NCBI RefSeq assembly: GCF_019880245.1
Contig: NZ_CP082286.1
Location: forward strand, 2,312,521-2,376,520
Length of the DNA: 64,000 nt
Direction: 5' to 3'
Source: Halobaculum roseum
Lineage (GTDB): Archaea; Halobacteriota; Halobacteria; Halobacteriales; Haloferacaceae
Shown: positions 1 to 9,095 of the stretch, in pieces
How the letters are laid out: each line of letters starts with the position of its first letter
How positions within the stretch are numbered: position 1 is the stretch's first letter
Translations under genes and position numbers: made by a program
Notes under the pieces: generated by a model
The model's database searches: none
What the model was told of the DNA's origin: nothing
Seen by the model: only the letters and a program-made list of their open reading frames with translations

Positions 1-651
1 GCCGTGTCGGCCACGCTCGTCGCGGTCCTGCTGTCGATCCCGCTGGGCGTGTACGCCGCCGTGAACCAGAACGAGGCGCCGGACATCTCGGCGTCGATGT
101 TCGCGTTCGTCGGCATCTCGATGCCCATCTTCCTGTGGGGGCTGGTGTTCATCCTGGTCTTCGCGGTGTGGATGGGCTACTTCCCGACCGGCGGGTACGT
201 CCCGCCGAGCGAGGACCCGGTCGCGACGCTCTCACACCTCGTGTTGCCCGCCGGCGCGATGGGGTTCGCGCTCACCGCCTACATCATGCGCATGACTCGG
301 TCGTCCATGATCGAGGTGCTCGGCGAGGAGTACATCAACCTCGCCCGGGCGAAGGGGATGAGCCAGCGCGTCATCGTGTTGCGACACGCGCTCAAGAACG
401 CCGTCATCCCGGTGATCACGGTCATCGCGTTCCAGTTCAGCTACGCCTTCGGCGGGGTCGTCGTCCTCGAGGAGGTGTTCTTCTGGCCCGGCATCGGCCG
501 GCTGACGCTGACCGCGATCCAGAGTCGCGACATCCCCCTGATCCAGGGGTGCATCATCGTCGTCGCACTGATATACATGTTCTCGAACTTCGCGGCCGAC
601 CTGCTGTACGCCTACTTCGACCCGCGTATCCGCTACGGGGGTGAGGAGTGA
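1..651 (+). CDS. Dipeptide/oligopeptide ABC transporter permease, DppB type (5' truncated)
   Basis: Inner-membrane permease of a peptide-class ABC importer, moving oligopeptides or related solutes with ATP. The gene runs off the left edge, so the N-terminal segment is missing; about 216 codons remain. Several hydrophobic segments are visible, and the cytoplasmic EAA-type loop that docks on the ATPase is seen as ARAKGMSQRVIVLRHALKN. It ends at a TGA overlapping the next start codon. Permease, permease, ATPase is the normal order of dpp/opp operons; a substrate-binding protein is expected upstream, outside the window. Family assignment is firm; the substrate cannot be told. Confidence 0.93.
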   Translation, partial: AVSATLVAVLLSIPLGVYAAVNQNEAPDISASMFAFVGISMPIFLWGLVFILVFAVWMGYFPTGGYVPPSEDPVATLSHLVLPAGAMGFALTAYIMRMTRSSMIEVLGEEYINLARAKGMSQRVIVLRHALKNAVIPVITVIAFQFSYAFGGVVVLEEVFFWPGIGRLTLTAIQSRDIPLIQGCIIVVALIYMFSNFAADLLYAYFDPRIRYGGEE

Positions 652-1589
652 TGGCGACCGAACAGAGCGACCGAGCGACCGGCCGGTTCGAACTCGACGA
701 CGCACAGCGCGAGCGGATCCACCGGTTCGCCCGGAAGTTCCGAAACAACACGAAGGCGATGCTCGGGCTGACGATCGTCGTGTCGCTCGTGGTCGTCGCG
801 ATCTTCGCGCGACCGATCGCCGTCCAGGGGGTCACGATCCAGCCGTTCTCGCTGGCTCCGTACCCGGTCGCGGAGACGAACATCCCCGCCCGCACGCAGC
901 CGCCGTCCCTGGCGCACCCGTTCGGGACCGACGACCTCGGCCGCGACATCTTCAGCCGCGTCGTCGTCGGGAGCCGGATCTCGCTGTACGTCGGCTTCGG
1001 CGCCATCTCGGTCGCGCTCGCCGTCGGCGCGGTCCTCGGCGTCATCGCCGGCTACGCCGGCGGACTGACCGACGAACTGGTGATGCGACTGATGGACGCC
1101 GCCATGGCGTTCCCGCCCGTCCTGCTCGCGCTCACGCTCCTCGTCGTGTTGGGGCCGGAGCTGAGCAACGTCATCATCGCGCTGGCGTTCGTGTACACGC
1201 CGTACATCGCCCGGGTCTCCCGGAGCGCGGCGCTGGCCGAACGCAGCGAGTCGTACGTGGAGGCGGCCGTCGCGAGGGGCGAGAGCAACTCGCGGATCGT
1301 CTTCAGCGAGGTGTTCCCCAACTGTACCGCCCCGATGCTGGTGCAGGGGTCGCTGAACGTCTCGTTCGCCATCCTGGCGGAAGCGAGCCTCTCGTTCCTC
1401 GGGCTCGGGGCACAGCCGCCCCGACCCTCGTGGGGACTCATGATCAACACGGGTCGCGGCTTCATGGAGACCGCGCCGTGGATGCTGCTGTTCCCGGCGC
1501 TGGCGATCGGTATCGCCGTCGTCGGGTTCAACATGCTCGGTGACGGGCTGCGCGACGTGCTCGACCCGAAGGTGGAGGCGATAGAATGA
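651..1589 (+). CDS. Dipeptide/oligopeptide ABC transporter permease, DppC type
   Basis: Second permease of the peptide ABC importer, 312 aa. It has the N-terminal extension and first membrane segment typical of DppC, the conserved FGTDDLGRDIFSR patch near residue 90, and an EAA loop (YVEAAVARGESNSRIVF) that contacts the ATPase. The ATG at 651 overlaps the previous stop and follows a GGTGAGGAG ribosome-binding site; a GTG at 648 is the alternative start. Its own stop overlaps the next ATG in ATGA, so translational coupling across the operon is likely. Confidence 0.94.
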   Translation: MATEQSDRATGRFELDDAQRERIHRFARKFRNNTKAMLGLTIVVSLVVVAIFARPIAVQGVTIQPFSLAPYPVAETNIPARTQPPSLAHPFGTDDLGRDIFSRVVVGSRISLYVGFGAISVALAVGAVLGVIAGYAGGLTDELVMRLMDAAMAFPPVLLALTLLVVLGPELSNVIIALAFVYTPYIARVSRSAALAERSESYVEAAVARGESNSRIVFSEVFPNCTAPMLVQGSLNVSFAILAEASLSFLGLGAQPPRPSWGLMINTGRGFMETAPWMLLFPALAIGIAVVGFNMLGDGLRDVLDPKVEAIE

Positions 1590-3787
1590 GCGCCGACACA
1601 CCGGACGCGACGGCGACGGACACGAAGACGACGGACGCGACGAGGGAACGCGACGCGACGGCCGCCGAGCGCGACGCCGACGCGCCGCTGCTCGACGTCC
1701 GCGACCTCCGGACGATCTTCCGGACCGAGGACGGCGAGGTCGTCGCCACCGACGAGGTGTCGTTCACCCTCGACCACGGCGAGACGATGGGGCTCGTCGG
1801 CGAGTCGGGCGCGGGCAAGTCCGTGACCGCCCGCTCGCTCATGCGCCTCATCGATTCCCCCGGCGAGATCACCGGCGGCGAAGTGCTGTTCGACGGCGAG
1901 GACCTCCTCTCGTACTCCGAGCCGGAGATGCGGGACGTTCGGGGCAACCGGATCGCGATGATCCCGCAGGACCCGATGTCCTCGCTCAACCCCGTGATGA
2001 CCGTCGGCGAACAGATCGCCGAGACCATCCGCCGCCACCAGGGCGCCTCGAAGGACGAGGCGCACCGACAGGCGATCGAGGCGATGGACGACGTGGGGAT
2101 CCCCGACGCCGCGGAGCGCGTCGACGACTACCCACACGAGTTCTCCGGCGGGATGCGCCAGCGCGTGCTGGTGGCGATCGGCTTCTCCTGTGAACCCGAC
2201 CTCATCATCGCCGACGAGCCGACGACGGCGCTCGACGTGACCACGCAGGCGAAGATCCTCGAGCTCCTGAACGACATGCAGGAGCGCGAGGGGACGGCGG
2301 TGCTGATGATCACGCACAACCTCGGCGTCGTCGCACAGACGTGCGACCACGTCGGCGTGATGTACGCCGGGAACCTCGTCGAGACGGCGCCGCTCGAGGA
2401 CCTGTTCGACCGCCCCCGCCACCCCTACACCCGGGCGCTCATCGACTCGATCCCGGAGGTCGACGCCTCCTACGACGAACTGCCGACGCTCGATGGGTCG
2501 ATGCCCGATCTCGCAGACCTCCCCTCGGGCTGTAACTTCGCGCCGCGGTGTCCCCACGCCACGGAGGACTGTCGCGCGGGCGGCGACCCGGCGCTCGACC
2601 GCGTTTCGGGGTCGTCCTCGCGGGCCGCCTGCATCCACGCGGACGACTTGGACCTCTCGGAGAGCGCGGCGCCCGAAACCGAGGGCGGCCGCGACGAGGT
2701 CGACCGGAGCGGGGAGCCGCTGTTCGAGGTCAGCGGACTGAAGAAGCACTTCGCCGCCGGCGACGGCGCGTTCGGGAGCCTCTCGCTGACGCGCGGCGAG
2801 AGCGGGTTCCCGACGTTCGAGCGACGCTACGTGAAGGCGGTCGACGGGATCGACTTCGACGTCTACCCCGGCGAGACCGTCGGGCTCGTCGGCGAGTCCG
2901 GCTGCGGGAAGTCGACCGTCGCGCGCACCGCGCTTCGACTCCTCGAGCCCACGGCCGGCGAGGTGTACTTCGACGGGCAGCCGCTCCACGAGCTCGGCGA
3001 CACCGAGGTCCGCAGCCTGCGCCGGGAGATGCAGATGATCTTCCAGGACCCCGGGAGCTCGCTGAACCCGCGAAAGACCGTCGGGCGGATCGTCGGCCGG
3101 GCGATGGAGAAACACGACATCGCCACCGGCGAGGAGAAGCGCCGCCGCGTCGGCGAACTGCTCGAACGGGTCGGCCTCTCCGCGGAGGCCGCCTCCAAAT
3201 ACCCCCACGAGTTCTCCGGGGGCCAACAGCAGCGCGTCGCCATCGCGCACGCGCTGGCGGTCGAGCCGAAGCTCATCGTCTGTGACGAGCCGGTGTCGGC
3301 GCTCGACGTGAGCGTCCAGGCGCAGATCCTCAACCTCCTGAACGAGATCCAGGAGGAACGCGGGCTCGCGTACCTGTTCATCTCGCACAACATCGGCGTC
3401 GTCCGCCACAGCTGCGACCGCGTCGCGGTCATGTACCTCGGCAAGATCGCCGAGTTCGGAACCGTCGATCAGGTGTTCTCGGCGCCGTTCCACCCCTACA
3501 CCGAGAGCCTCCTGTCGGCGGTCCCCGAGGCGGACCCGCGGCGCAGGCCGGACCGGATCCTGCTCGAGGGGAGCGTCCCATCCCCGATCGACCCGCCGTC
3601 GGGCTGTCCGTTCCAGACGCGATGCCCGAAGAAGATCGGCGACGTCTGCGAGACGGACGTGCCGGACCTGGAGGACATGGGTGACGGACACCGCATCTCG
3701 TGTCACCTCTCGGTCGAGGAGATGAGCGAGCGCGACTCGTTCATCGGGACGCCGACCCCGGAAGCCCCCGGGGCGGACTCGGACTGA
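1586..3787 (+). CDS. Fused peptide ABC transporter ATPase (DppD-DppF)
   Basis: 733-aa protein with two complete ABC nucleotide-binding domains, corresponding to separate DppD and DppF subunits in bacteria. Domain 1 has Walker A GESGAGKS at residues 72-79, signature FSGGMRQR, Walker B LIIADEP and a C-terminal oligopeptide/dipeptide extension with a Cys cluster (CNFAPRCPHATEDC). Domain 2 repeats the plan: Walker A GESGCGKST near 434, signature FSGGQQQR, Walker B LIVCDEP and tail CPFQTRCP. All key residues are present, so both sites look active. An acidic linker of about 40 residues joins the halves. The first 30 residues are low-complexity D/A/T and may be disordered. Last gene of the operon. 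Confidence 0.95.
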   Translation: MSADTPDATATDTKTTDATRERDATAAERDADAPLLDVRDLRTIFRTEDGEVVATDEVSFTLDHGETMGLVGESGAGKSVTARSLMRLIDSPGEITGGEVLFDGEDLLSYSEPEMRDVRGNRIAMIPQDPMSSLNPVMTVGEQIAETIRRHQGASKDEAHRQAIEAMDDVGIPDAAERVDDYPHEFSGGMRQRVLVAIGFSCEPDLIIADEPTTALDVTTQAKILELLNDMQEREGTAVLMITHNLGVVAQTCDHVGVMYAGNLVETAPLEDLFDRPRHPYTRALIDSIPEVDASYDELPTLDGSMPDLADLPSGCNFAPRCPHATEDCRAGGDPALDRVSGSSSRAACIHADDLDLSESAAPETEGGRDEVDRSGEPLFEVSGLKKHFAAGDGAFGSLSLTRGESGFPTFERRYVKAVDGIDFDVYPGETVGLVGESGCGKSTVARTALRLLEPTAGEVYFDGQPLHELGDTEVRSLRREMQMIFQDPGSSLNPRKTVGRIVGRAMEKHDIATGEEKRRRVGELLERVGLSAEAASKYPHEFSGGQQQRVAIAHALAVEPKLIVCDEPVSALDVSVQAQILNLLNEIQEERGLAYLFISHNIGVVRHSCDRVAVMYLGKIAEFGTVDQVFSAPFHPYTESLLSAVPEADPRRRPDRILLEGSVPSPIDPPSGCPFQTRCPKKIGDVCETDVPDLEDMGDGHRISCHLSVEEMSERDSFIGTPTPEAPGADSD

Positions 3788-3824
3788 CCGTCCGGCCTCC
3801 GGACGGCGCTCCTCGTCGGCCTTC

Positions 3825-4343
3825 CTACGACGCTTCCTTCGGGACCAACGCCGCGCTCGACCGGTAGAGCGCGACGTCGACGAGTCCGAACAGCAGGCCA
3901 ACGACCAGACCGACGACGGCCCCCGCGGCCGCGCCGATCGCGAGCAGGAAGACCGACGCGGTGACGTCGACCATTCCGTGGACCACCACGTTCACGGCGG
4001 CGACGGCGAGCGCGATGCCAACCACGAACCCCATGCCGACGAGCGCGCCGCCGGCGGTCCCTCGGAGGATGAGCCGGCCGGTCCCTCCGGTCTCGCTGCG
4101 TCCGAGACCGCCCTTCGCGAACACCCAGCGAGTCGACAGCCAGTTCAGCACCCAGAGGTAGCCGAACCCGGCCAGGCCGGGGACGGTCCCCAGCCCCGGG
4201 AGGGCGTCCGCGAGCGCCCCGGACAGGTGACCGAGGAGCACCAGCGGGAGCGCGAACGCGACGAGGTTGAACGTGGCGACGAGCCAGACCTCGGTGCCGT
4301 CGGCGGCGGCGTCCGGCCGGTCGACGTCGGTCGACTCACCCAT
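3825..4343 (-). CDS. Hypothetical membrane protein
   Basis: 172-aa integral membrane protein, function not recognised. Four or five hydrophobic segments are visible, including a Gly/Ala/Val-rich stretch near the C-terminus. The ATG at 4343 was chosen because it begins the hydrophilic MGESTDVDRP segment and overlaps the end of the upstream gene by 8 bp; longer readings give an Arg/Ser-rich stretch unlike a haloarchaeal protein. It is probably co-transcribed with the CopD-like gene upstream. Convergent with the peptide transporter operon, 37 bp away. Confidence 0.72.
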   Translation of the reverse strand: MGESTDVDRPDAAADGTEVWLVATFNLVAFALPLVLLGHLSGALADALPGLGTVPGLAGFGYLWVLNWLSTRWVFAKGGLGRSETGGTGRLILRGTAGGALVGMGFVVGIALAVAAVNVVVHGMVDVTASVFLLAIGAAAGAVVGLVVGLLFGLVDVALYRSSAALVPKEAS

Positions 4344-4770
4344 GCGCGAGCACCTCGGCGAGCACGACGACGGCCAGGAGCGAGACGGTGGTCGCAAGAT
4401 AGCTCCCTTCGAGGACCGGTCCGAACTCGCTCTCCCGTCGTAGCTCCTCCCCCCCGGGCGCTCGCAGTACCAGACTCGTCCGGAGGAACGACCCGAGGAC
4501 CACGCCGAGTACGACGAGCAGCTTCGTCGCCAGCAGCCCGCCCCATCGCGTCCCCGGGCCGGGCGCGCCGAGCGAACCGACGTTCCCGACGCCCGTCGCG
4601 AGCAACAGCCCCAGGAGGGCCCAGAAGGTGCACTCGACTCTGAGCAGAGTCGCTCGCGCGGGGCGGGCGGGCGTTCGGAACGCGTACCAGGCGACCGCGC
4701 TCGCGCCGACGAGCGCGACCATCGACAGCAGGTGAACCGTCCTGACAGCGAGGTGGAGGGCCGTTGACAT
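4336..4770 (-). CDS. Small membrane protein, CopD/DUF-like
   Basis: 144-aa protein with about four membrane helices. It starts with a His-bearing helix (LHLAVRTVHLLSMVALVG), a pattern seen in CopD-type copper-resistance and related heme/copper membrane proteins; whether it binds metal cannot be decided from sequence alone. It is first gene of a two-gene unit with an 8-bp overlap to the following membrane protein. A CopD-like role is inference; conserved membrane protein is the safe label. Confidence 0.68.
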   Translation of the reverse strand: MSTALHLAVRTVHLLSMVALVGASAVAWYAFRTPARPARATLLRVECTFWALLGLLLATGVGNVGSLGAPGPGTRWGGLLATKLLVVLGVVLGSFLRTSLVLRAPGGEELRRESEFGPVLEGSYLATTVSLLAVVVLAEVLAHG

Positions 4771-4842
4771 CGGCGTTCAATGGTTCCGGAGGCGACAAAT
4801 AACCGGGGGTTCGGCCACCCGGCCCCGTGCGACTCGCCGTCG

Positions 4843-5544
4843 TCAGTACTTGATCCCGAACTCCAGTATCTCCTCGGGATAGTCGCCGTCGAACGCCTCG
4901 TCGGTACCGGCGCGGATCCTATCGCGCGCCGAGCGCGCCTCGGTCAGCAGGTCGCGGAGGTCGGCCACCGGAGTCTCGGAGTAGTCCACCCGGAGGTTGT
5001 GGTAGAACTCCGGCTCGGGCGCGGCGACGAGCAGCGCCGCGCTCAGCTCCCCTCGCTCGTCGCCGCCGGCCGCCTCGCCCGCCTCGAGCGCGGAGACGAG
5101 TCGGTCGGCCACGTCGCCGTCGCCGGTCTCGTAGGCGGTCGCCGCCTCCTCCAGCACCTCCGGCCCGGCGAGCATGTTTCCCGCGACGGTGAACTCGGAA
5201 CCGACGCGGCTCCCGCACCACGGGACACAGGAGTCCCCGGTGAAGGCGAACTCGCTGTCCTCGCCGACGCCGTGGACCTGTCGGTAGGCGGCGTGTTCGT
5301 CCGCGTCGAGAAGCGACTCCAGTGCCTCGTCCACCGGCTCGCCGTCGTCGGCTCGGGCCACGCCGTCGCGGCCGTGTTCGGTTCTCGTGTACGACTGCGT
5401 GACGACCGCCGCGTGTTCGCTCACGTACGGGCAGGTCGCGCCGACGGCGACCGTCCCGGTCGTCACGGCCGCGCCGAACGCGTTCGCCTCCGGATCTCGG
5501 ACGGCGATCGAAAACGTTCCGGGGTACTCGTGGCTGGTACTCAC
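4843..5544 (-). CDS. DUF1028 family protein (Ntn-hydrolase-like)
   Basis: 233-aa member of DUF1028, a family with an Ntn-hydrolase-like fold whose physiological role is unclear. The family opening is clear (TFSIAVRDPEANAFGAAV), followed by the conserved NMLAGPEVL region. The GTG at 5544 is preferred over the ATG at 5568: a GTATATGG element on the minus strand at 5565-5572 sits about 25 bp upstream, which would make the transcript leaderless at this GTG. Monocistronic in appearance. The function is not known beyond the fold. Confidence 0.85.
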   Translation of the reverse strand: MSTSHEYPGTFSIAVRDPEANAFGAAVTTGTVAVGATCPYVSEHAAVVTQSYTRTEHGRDGVARADDGEPVDEALESLLDADEHAAYRQVHGVGEDSEFAFTGDSCVPWCGSRVGSEFTVAGNMLAGPEVLEEAATAYETGDGDVADRLVSALEAGEAAGGDERGELSAALLVAAPEPEFYHNLRVDYSETPVADLRDLLTEARSARDRIRAGTDEAFDGDYPEEILEFGIKY

Positions 5545-5564
5545 ACTCGACCGTCGGGCGGCGC

Positions 5565-5572
5565 CCATATAC
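5565..5572 (-). promoter_or_regulatory. TATA element of the DUF1028 gene
   Basis: GTATATGG on the minus strand lies about 25 bp before the GTG at 5544, the normal distance of an archaeal TATA box from the transcription start. It supports the GTG start and a leaderless mRNA. Confidence 0.55.
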
Positions 5573-6366
5573 GAATACCCCTCCCCGTCGATCGCCTACA
5601 TCCTCCCGCCGATCACCCGTTTCCTTCTGTCGATCACCCGCTTTCTCCCTCCGATAATCCGCTTCCCCCAGCTGCTCGCCGTCGGTCACTGGCGTCAGCG
5701 ACTCGCCTCCCGGAGCGACAATCGACGCCGGGGCCACTGCTGTCGCCCAGCATGTGATCTGTCTTCGCTGAACTATCCATTTCAAATACTATCTTAGAAA
5801 TTTATGTGTAGTATATGTTATGTGTGGTGGGTGCCGAGATCGGTCGACCGTCCACGATCGGTCCCACGTGTCTAGATTCGGCCGAAACTGGCAGCGATCC
5901 GGGCCAAATCACGGCCGAAGAGGCTGTGGTCCATCTCGACACCGGACAGTACCGATCGCTCACCGCTCTCAGGGACCGAAGAGCATCGATCCGCCGAACG
6001 TGAGCCGAAATCGCCGAAAACAGCGGCGGTTCCGACGCACGCGGAACACGGCCGTGGCAACGGTCCGGGGAACGAGAATCCGAAACCCGGACCGTCTCTA
6101 AACATAATCATAAAGATAGGAAAGACGAGCAGATAGTTATTTGATATCACGGGCTCGCCGATGAGACACGGCTGATGGGTAGCTCACCTCGTTCTCCCTG
6201 GCGCTGAATCCGTACCCTTGAACGCCTCGGCGACGAAGCCGCTTCTCGGCTTTCACGCCGCGTGACCGACGGCGTCGTCCTCGGTAGCGCAGTCGCCGTC
6301 CGTGTCGTCGTCGCCGCCGGCGGGCCGGCGACGAACGCGCCGTTCGAGAACCGATCGTCAACGGCC
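5573..6366. other. Long intergenic region, no supported gene
   Basis: About 800 bp between the DUF1028 gene and the SLC13 permease. Beyond the 21-bp repeats it has two A+T-rich islands near 5760-5825 and 6095-6150, far below the local G+C. Short open frames occur on both strands (for example 5815-6003 plus and 5872-6150 minus), but their translations lack haloarchaeal acidic composition or any recognisable motif. A 9-bp-stem hairpin (TCGTCGCCG/CGGCGACGA) spans 6308-6334, just past the SLC13 stop, without a T-run. The region may be a decayed gene or a regulatory/foreign remnant. Confidence 0.6.
5589..5672. repeat. Four imperfect 21-bp tandem repeats
   Basis: Four head-to-tail units of exactly 21 bp begin at 5589, 5610, 5631 and 5652. 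Each starts CGAT(C/A)... and continues into a pyrimidine-rich tail; units 2 and 3 share the first ten bases, CGATCACCCG. They lie just upstream of the DUF1028 promoter. No coding frame there looks real, so this is a non-coding minisatellite, possibly changing upstream spacing. Confidence 0.8.
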
Positions 6367-8208
6367 TCAGACGCCCCAAATGACGGCGATACCGACGGTC
6401 GCGACGACGGCGAGGAGTAGCTGGAGGGGGCCGCCGACCCGCAGGAAGTCGGTGAACTCGTAGCCGCCGGGGCCGTACACCATGAGGTTCGTCTGGTAGC
6501 CGACGGGCGTCATGAACGAGGTCGCGGACGCGAACATCACCGCCAGGAGGAACGCGAACTCGTTGGCGCCGAGCCGGGCGGCCGTGGTGACGCCGACCGG
6601 GATCAGCAGCACCGCCGTCGCCACCGGAGTGATGACGCTGGCGAGCACGCCGGCGATCGCGTACAGGACGAACAGTACGCCGATCAGCGGGAGGTGTTCG
6701 CCGGCCGCCACGAGAAACGCCGAGACGACGGCCGCACCGCCCGTCGACTCCAGCGCGATGCCGAGCGGGATGACGCCCGCCAGCAGAAAGATGACGTTCC
6801 ACGAGACGGCGTCGTAGGCGTCGGCGCTCGTCAGGCAGCCGGTGACGACCATCGCGACGACGCCGGCCAGCGCCGCGATCACGATCGGGAGCACGTCGAG
6901 GGCGGCGAGCGCGACGACGCCGCCGAGAATGCCGACGGCGGTCGGCGTCTTCGGGGACAGCGGCGCGATATCGTCGATGTCCGCGGTCGCCAGGCGGTCG
7001 AGGGCACGCTCGTCGGCGACCACGAGGTCGCCGGTGTCGGTGAAGTACCGGATCGACGCGGGGGTGGTCCGAACAAGCAGCAGGTCGCCCGCCTGTAGCG
7101 TCCGATCGCGGAGGTCCGTGCGGAACAGGTCGCCGCCGCGGCGGATCGCGAGCACGCTCGTCTCGTGGTACTCGTGGAGGCCGGCCTGGGCGACGGTCTC
7201 CCCGACGAACGACGAGCGCTCCGGGACGACCGCCTTCGCGAGCACGCCGTCGGTGGCCGTCGACTCGAACGTGTCCTCGGTCACCGACTCGCGGACCCGC
7301 TGTCCGAGATCGGCCTCCTCGCGGAACCGGTTGACCGCCTGCAGCGAGCCGTGGACGACGATCGCGTCGCCCGCCTCGACGACCCGATCCGAGTGGGGAC
7401 CGGCGTACGCGGTGTCGTCCCGGCGAACCTGTAGGACGCGGACCTCCGGGTACGCGCTGTCGAACTCAGCAACGGACACGCCGACGCCGGGCGACTCCGG
7501 GCGGACGTACATGACGGTGAGGTACTCGTCGAGATCGAACTCCGAGACCGAGTCGCTATCGACCGGAACGCGGGCCGGCGTGAGCCGCCAACCGACGGTC
7601 AGCAGGTACGCGATGCCGACGACGAGCAGCACGATCCCGAGCCCCGTGAACTCGAACATCCCGATTCCGTCGCGACCGTCGATGAGGATGCGTGCGAAGT
7701 CGCTGGCGAGGATGTTCGTCGACGTCCCGACGAGCGTGAGTGTGCCCCCGAGAATGGCGGCGTACGACAGCGGGAGCAGCAGCTTCGACGGGCTCATGCT
7801 CGACTTCTCGGCGAGGCCGGTGACCATGGGCACGAAGACGGCGACGACGGGCGTGTTGTTCACGAACCCCGCGATCGGGCCGGTGGTGCAGACGGTCGCG
7901 ACGAGCGCCCGGAACTCCCGTCCGGCGGTGAACTCCGCGAGATAGACGCCGAGTCGTTCGACGATGCCCGTGTTCTGAACGCCCGCACTGAGCATGTACA
8001 TCGCGATGACCGTGACCGTCGCGGGGTTCGCGAACCCCGAGATCGCCTCCCGCGTGCCGACGCCGGTCCACGGCTCGAGGACGACGAGCGCGGCGACGAC
8101 GCCGATCGCGGTGACATCGTTGGGAACGACCTCGGTGAGGAACGCCGTCAACACGGCGACGATGAGAAGGAACACGACGGTGATCCCCGATACCTCGACG
8201 ATCGGCAT
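6367..8208 (-). CDS. SLC13/DASS-family anion permease with TrkA-C domains
   Basis: 613-aa transporter of the SLC13 (divalent anion:Na+ symporter) / ArsB-NhaD superfamily. Two blocks of membrane helices flank a soluble centre (about residues 210-385) holding two TrkA-C (RCK-C) domains, as in the SAC1/sulfate-type subgroup. The re-entrant-loop signature VNNTPVVAVFVP lies near residue 115, and the mirrored motif SFMTPVGYQTN near the C-terminus. Substrate may be sulfate or dicarboxylate; the sequence does not decide. It stands alone, with an 800-bp gap downstream. Confidence 0.92.
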   Translation of the reverse strand: MPIVEVSGITVVFLLIVAVLTAFLTEVVPNDVTAIGVVAALVVLEPWTGVGTREAISGFANPATVTVIAMYMLSAGVQNTGIVERLGVYLAEFTAGREFRALVATVCTTGPIAGFVNNTPVVAVFVPMVTGLAEKSSMSPSKLLLPLSYAAILGGTLTLVGTSTNILASDFARILIDGRDGIGMFEFTGLGIVLLVVGIAYLLTVGWRLTPARVPVDSDSVSEFDLDEYLTVMYVRPESPGVGVSVAEFDSAYPEVRVLQVRRDDTAYAGPHSDRVVEAGDAIVVHGSLQAVNRFREEADLGQRVRESVTEDTFESTATDGVLAKAVVPERSSFVGETVAQAGLHEYHETSVLAIRRGGDLFRTDLRDRTLQAGDLLLVRTTPASIRYFTDTGDLVVADERALDRLATADIDDIAPLSPKTPTAVGILGGVVALAALDVLPIVIAALAGVVAMVVTGCLTSADAYDAVSWNVIFLLAGVIPLGIALESTGGAAVVSAFLVAAGEHLPLIGVLFVLYAIAGVLASVITPVATAVLLIPVGVTTAARLGANEFAFLLAVMFASATSFMTPVGYQTNLMVYGPGGYEFTDFLRVGGPLQLLLAVVATVGIAVIWGV

Positions 8209-8379
8209 ACTCAGGGAGGTTCACGCAGTCTCTTTACTGGATCGGCCGGCGTCCGTACCGGCCTCGAATCGGTTTCTCAATGATAATACTTCGACGGATG
8301 GCTATTTGTGGAGGCACCGAGCCAGCTACCGTATGGCTTCACGGACGAACGATCCGGCGCGACGGCGACTGGGGGGGCC

Positions 8380-8925
8380 GTGAGCGACGACGCGAACGCG
8401 ACCGTCCTCCTCGTCGACGACGAGGCCGCGTTGGTCTCGTTGTACGAGGCGTATCTCGGCGATCGGTACGAGGTCGAGACGGCGACCGACGGGGAGGAGG
8501 CGTTGTCCGTCGCCGACGACTCGGTGGACGTGGCGCTGCTCGACCGACGGATGCCCGGGATGAACGGCGAGGAGGTTCTCCGGGAGCTGCGCGCGGCGGA
8601 GATCGACTGTCGCGTCGCGATGCTCACGGCGGTCGAGCCGACGGTCGACATCGTCGACATGCCGTTCGACGACTACCGCGTCAAGCCCGTCGACGAGTCG
8701 GAGCTGATCGGGCTCGTCGACGTGTTGATCGAGCGGGCGTCGTACGACGAGCGCAGCCAGGAGTTCTTCGCGCTCGCGTCGAAGAAGGCGGCCCTGGAGA
8801 TCGCCGGCGAGACCTCGACGGACGCGTACGCGACGCTGTGTGACGACATCGAGGCGGTCCGGTCGGAACTCGACGACCACCTCGACGCGGTCGGCGCGGA
8901 GGCGGCGTTCTCCGACGTCGCGTGA
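8380..8925 (+). CDS. Response regulator with HalX domain
   Basis: 181-aa two-component response regulator. The receiver has the acidic pocket VDDEAA, phospho-acceptor Asp in LLDRRMPGMNG and the conserved Lys in YRVKPVD. It is followed by a helical HalX domain of about 70 aa, a C-terminal module found in haloarchaeal regulators with no known output. GTG at 8380 starts VSDDANATVLLVDDE; an in-frame ATG at 8308 would add 24 weakly supported residues. No sensor kinase lies nearby, so it is an orphan regulator. Divergent from the SLC13 permease. Confidence 0.92.
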   Translation: MSDDANATVLLVDDEAALVSLYEAYLGDRYEVETATDGEEALSVADDSVDVALLDRRMPGMNGEEVLRELRAAEIDCRVAMLTAVEPTVDIVDMPFDDYRVKPVDESELIGLVDVLIERASYDERSQEFFALASKKAALEIAGETSTDAYATLCDDIEAVRSELDDHLDAVGAEAAFSDVA

Positions 8926-9095
8926 GCCGCGGGGAGAGTTCCACCGATCCGACGAACCTGTCGCGAATCCTTCTCTCGCCTTCCGGTCACGGCTGCGGCG
9001 ATCCCGTCCGAACGCGCCGAGGACGCGGAGCGACGGTCGCCACGATCCGGGAACCGTCCACGGGAGCCAACTCGTTCGCTCGCGTCGGTCCTCAC

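Noticed and set aside
1052-3901. 949-codon open frame antisense to the peptide transporter genes
   Set aside because: It mirrors two strongly supported genes, has no family motif and Arg/Val/Asp repeat composition typical of antisense frames in GC-rich DNA.
4145-4798. Longer alternative minus-strand frame across the two small membrane genes
   Set aside because: Arg/Pro/Ser-rich and out of phase with the two overlapping hydrophobic proteins that look genuine.
5872-6150. 92-codon minus-strand frame in the A+T-rich gap
   Set aside because: No haloarchaeal acidic bias, no homologous motif, and hydrophobic start reflects only the A+T-rich island.
6308-6334. Intrinsic terminator after the SLC13 gene
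   Set aside because: A 9-bp stem is present but no T-run follows on the minus strand, so it is only mentioned as part of the gap.
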